In this document: positions 56,118-64,000 of the stretch, in pieces
Position numbering within the stretch: the stretch's first letter is position 1
Layout of the letters: the number at the start of each line of letters is the position of its first letter
Source of the DNA: Thermothielavioides terrestris NRRL 8126
Taxonomy: Eukaryota > Ascomycota > Sordariomycetes > Sordariales > Chaetomiaceae
Direction of reading: 5' to 3'
Length of the DNA: 64,000 nt
Assembly: GCF_000226115.1 (NCBI RefSeq)
Contig: NC_016460.1
Span: 2,356,001-2,420,000, forward strand
Position numbers and translations under genes: made by a program
The notes under the pieces: model-generated
The model's database searches: none
Seen by the model: only the letters and a program-made list of their open reading frames with translations
What the model was told of the DNA's origin: nothing

Positions 56118-57107
56118 TTACACCATGGTGCCCCGCTCGAAGCTCTCCCGGATCTCGGCCGTGTACTTGTTGTAGAAGCGCGCCAGTTTCTGGTTGAACT
56201 GCTTGTTCTTCTCGTTGATGTACGTGACGTCGCCGCCGTCGTCTCCGTTCTTGGCCATCCGCTCCCTCCTCCGCTTGAGGGAGGCCTCCTCAGCCCTGCG
56301 CAAGTCCGCCACGAGCCGGTCCACGGCCGCCTTGTCGGGCTTGTGCTCTGCGAACGCGGTCGAGTCGGCCGTGCTGAAGAAGGTGCCGTCCTTGTCAACA
56401 GCGATCATCTCCCCGTCGTCCGTCTCCACGATGTCCAGCGTGCCGGCGGCGGCGGCCTTCTCGATGGCGGCCAACTTCTCGCGCGTGTAGCGCTCCAGGT
56501 CTGGGGGCCCCATGTTGCGCAGCTGGCGCTTGTAGGCCTTCTGGCTCTCGCGCGCATAGTCCTTGAAGGCCGTGTCGTCGCGGTGCGCCTCCTTCTTGCG
56601 CATCCGCTTGTCCCACCGCTCGCTCTCCTCCACGGTCCAATCCCACGCCCGCTTGCGCTCAAAGTCCTCGCCGGCCTCCTCGATGTCGGCTTTGAGGAGC
56701 TTGTGCGACGCAATCGCGTGCTGCCGGTTGATCGCCGTCAGTTGGCTTGGGTCAGTTGCCAGCCGCTGAGATTCTTTGGTCGCTTCTTTCAGGTTCTGGT
56801 CGGACGAGGCCTTGGCGCGCGCTTGCAGGGCGCGGAAGCGGGCGAGACGTTCTTGGGCTGCGCTGGCGGCGGACGGGGCCGGGCGAGCCGGTTCTGCAGG
56901 CGTACTGGAGGAGGACGGGGCGTCGGATGTTGCTGGTTGCGGTGATGTTTTCGCGGCGGCCATTGTCGTCTCCTCGGCGGGTGTCTCCTCGGCGGGTGTC
57001 TCCCCAGTGGTCGATAGCGCGCCGTCTGCTTCATTCTCGACTTGCTTTCCGGCTGCCACTTGCGCCTCGCCAGAGCGCGTCGTCTTTCTCTTCTTTGCGG
57101 GAGGCAT
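56118..57107 (-). CDS. SYF2: Pre-mRNA splicing factor Syf2
   Basis: Single exon, 329 residues. The N-terminus is low complexity, with a nuclear localisation-like MPPAKKRKTTRSG and a Glu-Thr-Pro repeat (PAEETPAEET). The SYF2 domain spans about 85-325: ERLARFRALQARAKAS, AWDWTVEESERWDKRMRKKE, FKDYARESQKAYKRQL and INEKNKQFNQKLARFYNKYT. Syf2/p29 is a component of the NTC-associated spliceosome and acts around catalytic activation. Start is the ATG at 57107. A 392-bp region separates it from the divergent TTI1. Confidence 0.95.
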   Translation of the reverse strand: MPPAKKRKTTRSGEAQVAAGKQVENEADGALSTTGETPAEETPAEETTMAAAKTSPQPATSDAPSSSSTPAEPARPAPSAASAAQERLARFRALQARAKASSDQNLKEATKESQRLATDPSQLTAINRQHAIASHKLLKADIEEAGEDFERKRAWDWTVEESERWDKRMRKKEAHRDDTAFKDYARESQKAYKRQLRNMGPPDLERYTREKLAAIEKAAAAGTLDIVETDDGEMIAVDKDGTFFSTADSTAFAEHKPDKAAVDRLVADLRRAEEASLKRRRERMAKNGDDGGDVTYINEKNKQFNQKLARFYNKYTAEIRESFERGTMV

Positions 57108-57499
57108 TCTGTCCTCAAAGGTTCGTAGACACTGGGGACCGTCGATTTCCTAGGCTGGTTGGATATGTCGGTGGGGATGGGCGACAAGAGGCTGCCGCCA
57201 GCAAGTTGGTGGGTGGCATGCAGTCTTCTGAAGGCGGTCAGGTTTGAGAGGGCCGCAGCGCCTGGAAATGCCTGGGTTTGGCAGGCCCAAGGAGCCGTAT
57301 GACGTACGGTGTAACGTACAACATTGTTACGAGTATTACGCAACGCATTAACAGCGTCCAGAATCCACAGGAACCGTTTACTTACTCTGTCCAACAACCC
57401 ATGAATCTCCTCGATTCTTAAAATCAGAGCAGTAAGAAGCTCGATTTTCCCATTACCCAGCCTTTTTTTGATGATGCAATGCCTGTCTTTGTTTGAACG
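57108..57499. promoter_or_regulatory. Divergent promoter region between SYF2 and TTI1
   Basis: 392 bp between opposite start codons. A short inverted ACGTACGGTGTAACGT-like patch lies near 57302-57320. No specific factor can be named. Confidence 0.45.
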
Positions 57500-60400
57500 A
57501 TGGCAACCGTTGCACCATCGGAGCAGCGGACTGAGTTCTTCCAGCAGGTGAGTCGTCGCTTCGATCCCTGCCAATTTCCATGGATTCACATGCTGAGTCG
57601 GGTGCAGCTGAAACGGGTGTGTGTGCCTCTTAGCCAGCTGGCGCTGCGCCCCAAGGACAAAGCCGTCGACGCGAAGGAGGCCCTCAGGCTGCTGGAAGCT
57701 CTCATCGGCCTTTGGACCGCCCAAGCGAGCAAGGATGCGGCCATCTTGGATGACAAGCTGGCTGACTATGTCTTCTTCCCGCTGTCACACCTCCTCCGGG
57801 ACCGGGACCGCTATCCCCTACGGGTTATCGAAACCGTCATCCGCCTGCTGCGAGAGCTCATCCAACATGGCTGGAAAGCTAAGGCGTCGCCCCAGCTTTT
57901 CCAGCAGCTCCTCGTCTTTCTCTCCTTTGTCATTGGTGGTGTCTCCGGCCAGCCGAGGCGAGACATGCCTGAGGAGACCCTGATCGAGGGCTTCCGTACT
58001 CTTAGCGCTCTGATTAACGTTGCAGAACCCTCTCATTTGGCTGGATCCGCAGACGCGGTCTCTGAGGGCAAAACGATACCGGCTCTCGGCCACAGTGTGA
58101 CGGTCATGCTGGACGGGGTGACCGAGGGTGTGGCCGCTTCGATTCAACTCGAAGCAGCCAAGTGTTTACGATCCGTGTTCCTCACGATTAAGGACAGAAC
58201 GGTGCTCGCGCAGTTCTTGCCCGGCACCGTCTCGGCGCTCACTAAAACGCTGTCTCCGCCCAAGGCAAAGCAGACCCAAAAGAAGGTCCTTCTCAGCTGC
58301 CTAGACGTCCTTAAGTTAGTGCTCGTAAACCTACTGGGAGACATCAAAGTCAGGCCCCTCCTGAAGAAATTGGACAACTCGGCCGACGGAAAGGAGGAGG
58401 CACCGACGGGGCAGGAAGATTCCGGTCCGCCAGGCGAGCTCACACCCGCTTGGCTGAAAGCGACTGCCGCCCAGGTCAAGATCGCTCTGGCAGCAGTTCT
58501 TAAGCTGCGAGCCCACGAGTCCGATGAGATCCAGTCTGCGCTATATAGACTCTGCATCGGCCTTCTCGATGAATGCCACGCGTCACTCGCCGGTTGCCAG
58601 TCTATCCTGGTAGAAACGGCGATGATGCTGGAAGATGAAAGCGCCACCATGTCGCGGCTTGAGACCAGTCTTCAAGACCTCGCCGGCATCTATCCCGAAC
58701 TAGGTGACAACATCAAGTCAGTCTTGTACAATTGGATCACCAGCCTACCTCGGGTCATGCAGTCCAGCGATGAACGGGTCAAGGAGCTAGCCATCCGGAG
58801 CATTCTCAGGGGCAGCAAGCTGGCCGCAACCATGCAGATGGACTCGGCCACCCTCAATGACGCCCTAGGAGACTCACTCAGGGACAGTATCGTCGCCCTC
58901 GTCAAGGGTGCCAAGCCGCCAAAAATCGTGGATGATGCTGGAGCCGATCTCACGACGAGCAATGAGTTAGCAAAGTCAGGTATGGAGCTGGCAAACTACG
59001 CTCCTATCCTCCTCGACTCAGAGAGCCAGAAGACGGCGAGGAGAGACATTCGCGCCTTGATAACCAGCGTCGGCTCTGCGGCCCAGCAAGTCGAGCTAGC
59101 CACGTCGATGTTGAGCCATATCCGAGACTCCGAAGGGGTCGACCAAATCGCTTCCTTCTGGCTGGCATTCGAGCTCCTGAAGGCGACATACGCGCAAGCT
59201 TCAGAGCTAGATGACCTCCTCGATCTGTCCTCGCTTGGAGAATCCACGCACCAAGAAGAGGCCTTCCAGGAGCTTTACGACTTCTCGGCTTCAGTCCTGT
59301 CCGCCCACTCGGATTCTGCCGAAGCGGACTGGCGGCTGGAAGCGATTGCCCTCGAGGTTACGGCGTTTGCCGCGTCGCGTCTGAAGACGGACTTCCGGCC
59401 GGAGCTCATTGACGTGCTCTACCCCGTAAGCACGTTCCTTGGCTCCCCAGTGCCGCAATTGAGGAAACATGCCATCACGACTCTGAACATTCTTGCCGCG
59501 TCTTGCGGTTACGAGAGCGTGTCCGACTTGATCGTTGACAACGCCGACTACATGGTCAACTCGGTATCTCTACGGCTGAATACGTTCGATATCTCGCCCG
59601 CATCCACCAAGGTTCTCACCATGGTGATCCGGCTGACAGGGCCGCGGCTGGTCCCCTTCCTGGACGATGTCGTTGCTGCCATCTTTGCGGCGCTCGACAA
59701 CTACCACGGGTATCCAGTTTTCGTCGAGAGTTTGTTCTCGGTCCTGTCCGAGGTGGTTTCACAAGGCGCCAGATCCGACATGCTCCTCCTCGAGGATTCC
59801 ACCTCGAAAACCATCGACCACAGAAAGAAACGCCCATACAGCCTCGGAATCCCAGGCATCCTCCAAACCCTCGATAAACGCCTCGAGCGAGCCGCGCGGA
59901 CCCGCGAGGAAGCCGCAATGCCGCCCGTCGCGCACCCGAAACAACCCTGGACCGACGCCAACATCGACAGCGGCTCCCAGCCAGAAAACCAAGCCGCCTC
60001 CCTCCTCGACAAACTCACCAACCCCACCGCAGAGTCGAACTCCGACGACGCCGAAGAACCAAACCAGCCCGAATCCCAATCGCAATCCCAAGCCCTCGAG
60101 CGAACCGACGACCCGAAACAAACACCAACCTACACCCTCCTCGCCCGCGTGCTCGCGCTGACGCAGCACCACCTCACCTCCCCCAGCCCATCCCTGCGCA
60201 AGTCCCTCCTCGACCTGGTCGCCACGGCCAGCCCGGCCCTCGCGCCGGACGAGAACGCCTTCCTGCCCCTCGTGCACGTCGTCTGGCCCGTCGTCGTGGC
60301 CCGCCTGCGCGACCCGGAGCCGTACGTCGCCGTCGCGGCGTGCGGCGCGCTCGCCGCGCTGTGCAGGGCCGCCGGCGACTTCTTGGCTAGCCGGTTCAGG

Positions 60401-60949
60401 GCGGAGTGGTGGGATGGTGGCGGTGGTGGCGGAGGGGGGCTGGCCGGATGGGTGAGGAGGGTGAAGAGGGAGGCTGCTGAGGCGAGAGGGGCCGGCGGCG
60501 GGTTTGGGAAGAGGACGGGCGGCGCCAGGGTGGGGACTGGGAAGGGCGGGGAGGGTCAGGGGATTCTTATCCCTGTCAAGGGAGCATTGGAGGGCGGGTT
60601 GGCTGAAGGAAAGCTGGTTCAGAGTTCGTCGTCGGGTGGCGGGGGAGGAGCGTTGGGGAGGTTTGCGCAGGCGTCGCTGGTGTGGGAAGCCGTGGTGGGG
60701 CTGCTGACGGCGGTCGTGTCGTTTGTGCGGTTGGAGGACGACATGTTCGACGACATTCTGGGCATAGTGGTTGACGTGCTGCCGCGGCATGCCGAGTTGA
60801 AGGAGGCCCTGGACACGGTCAATGCTGATGCCGTCTGGTTAGCCCTGTTTGAGCGGGGTATGGTCCAGGGGAGGGAGGCTCCGGTGGTGGAGGGGGGGTT
60901 TGAGTTTCGGTTTGCGAGGATGGAGGGACGACCGGTGGTGGCGGTCTAA
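57500..60949 (+). CDS. TTI1: TTT-complex HEAT-repeat protein Tti1
   Basis: Exons are 57500..57547 and 57608..60949, giving 1129 residues. The frame is also open through the 60-nt intron, so an unspliced 1149-residue reading is possible. Removing it gives TEFFQQLKRVCVPLSQLALRPK, the conserved Tti1 start. The protein is almost entirely alpha-helical HEAT repeat (for example YVFFPLSHLLRDRDRYPLRV, then HAITTLNILAASCGY and VLTMVIRLTGPRLVPFLDDV). Tti1, with Tel2 and Tti2, folds and stabilises PIKK kinases (ATM, ATR, TOR relatives). The C-terminal third carries a Gln/Pro/Asn/Ser-rich insert (about 830-870) and a Gly-rich insert (about 960-1040) before a last conserved helix pair. Confidence 0.88.
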   Translation: MATVAPSEQRTEFFQQVSRRFDPCQFPWIHMLSRVQLKRVCVPLSQLALRPKDKAVDAKEALRLLEALIGLWTAQASKDAAILDDKLADYVFFPLSHLLRDRDRYPLRVIETVIRLLRELIQHGWKAKASPQLFQQLLVFLSFVIGGVSGQPRRDMPEETLIEGFRTLSALINVAEPSHLAGSADAVSEGKTIPALGHSVTVMLDGVTEGVAASIQLEAAKCLRSVFLTIKDRTVLAQFLPGTVSALTKTLSPPKAKQTQKKVLLSCLDVLKLVLVNLLGDIKVRPLLKKLDNSADGKEEAPTGQEDSGPPGELTPAWLKATAAQVKIALAAVLKLRAHESDEIQSALYRLCIGLLDECHASLAGCQSILVETAMMLEDESATMSRLETSLQDLAGIYPELGDNIKSVLYNWITSLPRVMQSSDERVKELAIRSILRGSKLAATMQMDSATLNDALGDSLRDSIVALVKGAKPPKIVDDAGADLTTSNELAKSGMELANYAPILLDSESQKTARRDIRALITSVGSAAQQVELATSMLSHIRDSEGVDQIASFWLAFELLKATYAQASELDDLLDLSSLGESTHQEEAFQELYDFSASVLSAHSDSAEADWRLEAIALEVTAFAASRLKTDFRPELIDVLYPVSTFLGSPVPQLRKHAITTLNILAASCGYESVSDLIVDNADYMVNSVSLRLNTFDISPASTKVLTMVIRLTGPRLVPFLDDVVAAIFAALDNYHGYPVFVESLFSVLSEVVSQGARSDMLLLEDSTSKTIDHRKKRPYSLGIPGILQTLDKRLERAARTREEAAMPPVAHPKQPWTDANIDSGSQPENQAASLLDKLTNPTAESNSDDAEEPNQPESQSQSQALERTDDPKQTPTYTLLARVLALTQHHLTSPSPSLRKSLLDLVATASPALAPDENAFLPLVHVVWPVVVARLRDPEPYVAVAACGALAALCRAAGDFLASRFRAEWWDGGGGGGGGLAGWVRRVKREAAEARGAGGGFGKRTGGARVGTGKGGEGQGILIPVKGALEGGLAEGKLVQSSSSGGGGGALGRFAQASLVWEAVVGLLTAVVSFVRLEDDMFDDILGIVVDVLPRHAELKEALDTVNADAVWLALFERGMVQGREAPVVEGGFEFRFARMEGRPVVAV

Positions 60950-61490
60950 CGGTAGCACCCTCACTACGGTATGCTCTCATTAAGGGAAAAGAGGAGGAGG
61001 CAAAAGAAGAAATGAAAGTAATATATACAGCTTGGGATCCCATTACCTGGCCGTTCCGATGTTCCCAAGCACCACGGTTTACCGAGATCACTTACAGGGC
61101 TCAGCCCATTAGCTACGTACAGCTTGCTCTTGCTCGCTAATGTTGGCGATCTTTAGGTCTCCCCATCGCTCCGGTAGATAGGCTACCCTGGGTTACCTCA
61201 GACTTCTTCCTTCGCGCTCGCTTCTGCTCGCCGGGTAACCCTGATCTGTCCCTGGAGTATCGCCCCCGGATCGCTGGCTATCCTGATCTATCCAAGGCAA
61301 CCTGCTACTGTGAAACTCTCTCCAGACTTAACACCAAAAGGGTTCTCCCTGCTGAGAGTAAACACAACGGTACTATCCGTGGATTTGGCGAGGCCAAAAT
61401 TACCGTTGTCAACAACCTTACATATGTTGTGCACACCCACCACCGCGGCGCAGTCGTCCTTTATAGCCCATCCTTACAACTGTTTCTGTC
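60950..61490. other. Intergenic between TTI1 and a 5S rRNA gene
   Basis: No gene recognised. TTATAG at 61461-61466, about 30 bp before the 5S start, corresponds to the TATA element of fungal 5S genes. Confidence 0.55.
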
Positions 61491-61609
61491 ACGTACGGCC
61501 ATAGGTGGTAGAAAACTCGGGATCCCGTCCGCTCTCCCCTAGATAAGCTACCAACCGCCGGATTAGTAGTTGGGTCGGTGACGACCAGCGAATCCCCGGT
61601 GCTGTACGT
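61491..61609 (+). rRNA. 5S ribosomal RNA gene, type 2
   Basis: 119 nt. Helix I pairs ACGTACGGC with GCTGTACGT. The conserved blocks CCCGTCCGCTCT, GATTAGTAGTTGGGT and GACGACCAGCGAA are the same as in the copy at 9454. Helix II pairs TGGTAG with CTACCA, a different sequence from copy 1 with the same pairing. T-rich sequence follows (61609-61613). MITE copy E lies 140 bp downstream. Confidence 0.95.
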
Positions 61610-61750
61610 TTTTCTTTCATTTTCTTTTTTTCACGACTCACACCTGCTGATTCCATTGCGAAGTTCACCAGCTGGTTAGCTCACCAGACTCTTGTGATGC
61701 CTCATGAGAGGGTGGAAGGAAGGAGGTTGATCTAGGAGAGGACCGTAGGG

Positions 61751-62131
61751 TAGACGTTAAAGAGGTCCCGCCAAGACTAATTTCGGCCAATTGTCGGCAA
61801 TGTTTTTACAGCGTTTTTACGCAACCCCGATCGCCAAGGCGTTTGCTCTATCGCCAAGGGGTTAGTTCGCCAGGGGTGCGGGGGGGCGGCGCCAGCCCCC
61901 CGCTAGTTAGGATTCGGGTTAAGGTTAGGGTGTGGGTCAAGGTTAGGGTACGGGTTAACTTCGTTTTCTTTTCTTTCGATTTGGTTGAGGTTTCGTGAAG
62001 TTGTTGCTACGAGTCTTTGCGATTCTTCGTTGTTGATGTTGCTCGAAGTCGTCGTGGCCTTGGCGATTTGTAAATACTTGTAAGCGGTAGGTTCCGAAAT
62101 TAGTCTTGGCGGGACCTCTTTAACGACGACC
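61751..62131 (+). mobile_element. MITE family T, copy E (381 bp)
   Basis: Left end TAGACGTTAAAGAGG, right end (reverse complement) GGTCGTCGTTAAAGAGG. Flanked by a perfect 10-bp direct repeat GACCGTAGGG (61741-61750 and 62132-62141). It has the same orientation and terminal bases as copy B. TTAGGG-like units lie near 61906-61952. It borders the broken amino-acid permease. Confidence 0.9.
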
Positions 62132-62141
62132 GACCGTAGGG

Positions 62142-63075
62142 AGTGACGAACCCTCACAAGTTTTTCCGACGGCGTCGAAGCAGGGCTTTTGGTGCATCAG
62201 CTCTTTCTACATCATCAACCTCTTCATCGGCGGATTGGTCCTGCCCTCCGACGACGACCGGCTGCTCAACTCCTCAGGAGCCAACACCAAGGCGTCGCCC
62301 TTAGTGCTCGCCATTCAAGATGCCGGCATCCCGGTTCTTCCGTCCATCATGAACGCCGTGATCATCATCTCTGTGGTCAGTGTCGCCAACTCGTGAACCT
62401 CTGGCTCAACCCGTACGATGCAGGCGCTCTCGGAGCAGGGCATGGCGCCCAAGTCCTGGTATACATCGACAAGCACGGCCGTCCGGTGTGGCGCGTGGCG
62501 GTCCAGATGCTGTTCGGGCTGCTGGCGTGCATCGGAACCGCCAAGGTGGGCAGCACCGTCTTCAACTGGCTGCTCGCCATCTCGGATCTCTCCTACTTCT
62601 TCGTATGGGGATCGGTGTGTTTGGCGCACATCCGGTTCCGATAGGTTTGGAAGGTGCAAGGCTACTCGCTCGACCAGATTTCGTACAAGCCCCCTTTGGG
62701 TGTTTGGGGCAGTTGGATCGGCCTCCTGCTCAACATTCTCTGCCTCCTTGCCACGTTCTACGATACTCTCTCTACCTGAGTCTTACTAGATACTTCGTTT
62801 TCCTGGGATTGGCACAATAACCAGGACCGCAGCCGCCCCCAAACGCGTCCCCGGACCCCAAGGTGTTCTTCCAGAATTACCTCGCCGCGCCTATCGTTCT
62901 CGGCCTCTACGTCGGTTGGAAGGTGTACACCCGAGACTGGCGGATGTGGATCCCGGCACTCGAGATCGATCTGATCACCAACGACCGCCAGCATATCTCA
63001 AGGGAAGGTGACCTGAAAGAGTTCGAGAGGACCTGGGCAAAACTGCCGGCACGAACCGTCCGGTCGCTGTTCTGA
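62142..63075 (+). pseudogene. Amino-acid permease relic (AAP/YAT family), 5' part missing
   Basis: Only the C-terminal half of a fungal amino-acid permease is recognisable: FWCISSFYIINLF, GANTKASPLVLAIQDAGI, VLPSIMNAVIIISVVSVANS, then TMQALSEQGMAPK, VYIDKHGRPVWRV, FNWLLAISDLSYFFVWGS, YKPPLGVWGSWIGLL, FFQNYLAAPIVLGLYVGWK and YTRDWRMW. It is broken by an in-frame TGA at 62394-62396 where a Cys codon is expected, a frameshift near 62450, a TAG at 62642-62644 and further stops near 62776-62820. The last open piece (62863-63075) keeps the normal family C-terminus. The N-terminal membrane spans are absent, and MITE copy E lies directly upstream. Confidence 0.85.
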
Positions 63076-64000
63076 AGACAGGACATCGAGGATCAAGGGA
63101 AGTCTCCACCCGGATATACGTAGCAGCCTTGTTCGCGCGCTTTCGTGTGGAGGACGAGTCTCCAATTGAGACATTCGGCCACATGCAAAACGGGTCGAGT
63201 CGCGATACTGGTTGGCGTATTTGCAACGCTGCCTTATTCTAAACGGTCTTGCTGGAATGGATCCTTTGAGAACCCTTGACACGAGGGACCGATGGCATCC
63301 AGAGGAAAGGGATAACCATGGCGAGGTTGGCAGCAGCCCCAACACGTGGAGGGCTGTTATTTATTGCTGCCTGGAGGTTGACGTTGCTTCCGTGACTGCT
63401 CAGAAATTCCTGTAATATCAAGCGTAAGGTGTTTTGGGCAGTATTGCAAGTTTGAATAACGCCCCGCTTTTACCTCACCGTTTGTTGGTAACGTGAGGAG
63501 ACTGGTCAAACCGCGGTGCCAGCTGTTCATGCCTGCCTGCATTCCGTAACACGTTGCCGATGCCATGCATGTGTTTCAACATTTTACCGAATACGGAATA
63601 CTGTAAGGTAACCAACCACTACACCTTGCATGCTTGGAACGTTCAACAACCTCGAACTCAGCCTGTTGGCCGCGACATGCCTGCCATCGTCGCGCGTTCC
63701 TTCTAGGGCTGAATCGCCTTCTCCTACTCGGCTCGACGAGAACCACGGCCATGCCTCGGGTATCATAGACGGCTTCTGCACGACGACGCTCCTTTCGATG
63801 ACCTGAGTTCGTCTCCCGACTCCGCCCCTAGTACCTTGCCGTACCTCGTCTTGCCCGCTCCCTTCGACAAACTCGCTCACCTCGCGACGTCGAGCCGTCT
63901 CGCCGCGCCCCTTCCCTCCTCCGAGTTGGCCCGCTCTCTTCGCCGCGAATCCCGGCCGCACGACTTGCAGCAGACACACTTTGATTCCGAACCGACAGCG
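63076..64000. other. Intergenic to window end
   Basis: No gene recognised. The minus-strand ORF at 63584-63979 has no family features that I can see. Confidence 0.5.

Overview
The window is nuclear DNA from a filamentous ascomycete, most likely a Sordariomycete of the Sordariales (Chaetomiaceae-like; the rank is inferred). The reasons are short GT-AG introns (mostly 47-100 nt) with CTAAC/CTGAC-type branch points, GC-rich coding exons, dispersed 5S rRNA genes, and a transposon whose interior shows the C-to-T decay expected of repeat-induced point mutation (RIP). Twenty-one protein genes with conserved functions or assignable families were modelled exon by exon. Every complete model keeps reading frame across all its junctions. 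They are spaced every 1-3 kb on both strands with no operon-like grouping.

Layout: 1-855 is the 3' end of a C2H2 zinc-finger gene. 1486-5062 is a decayed Mutator-like element (MULE) with 59-bp inverted ends and an 8-bp target duplication. It contains a 22-24 bp tandem array, a 12-bp minisatellite and two younger 250-273 bp MITEs with 5-bp target duplications. 5641-8763 is the pH-signalling calpain palB (minus). 9454-9572 is a 5S rRNA gene. 10263-17000 holds peroxisomal carrier ANT1, ribosomal protein L29 and RNA-binding VTS1. 17799-21050 is the TFIIIC TPR subunit. 21051-25504 is gene-poor and carries two copies of a second MITE family. 25505-33460 holds a secreted DUF1996/WSC protein, rRNA methyltransferase RCM1, an EBP-type sterol isomerase homologue and splicing factor CWC15 (minus). 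33593-34520 is a tandem pair of the same MITE family, directly upstream of exosome subunit RRP45. 36439-45045 holds ARL3 (minus), a membrane protein with AT-hooks, ECM15, a CCDC47 homologue (minus) and haspin. 46198-60949 holds an ENT transporter, IPK1 (minus), MDM34, YAF9 (minus), COQ11, SYF2 (minus) and TTI1. The right end has a second 5S gene, a fifth MITE copy and a broken amino-acid permease.

Most genes are housekeeping: RNA processing (VTS1, RCM1, CWC15, SYF2, RRP45), transcription and chromatin (TFIIIC subunit, YAF9, haspin, TTI1), and membranes and organelles (ANT1, ARL3, CCDC47, MDM34, COQ11, ENT). They do not form one pathway.

The most novel material is in the repeats. Five copies of a 381-411 bp MITE family were found, here called family T, with a degenerate telomere-like (TTAGGG) core and 10-bp target duplications. 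The few bases next to its conserved terminal core differ between copies but match at the two ends of each copy. A second family, here called family V, is nested in the dead MULE, and removing one copy plus one 5-bp repeat exactly rejoins the transposase reading frame. The two 5S genes differ by paired, compensating changes in three helices, which argues that both make functional RNA.
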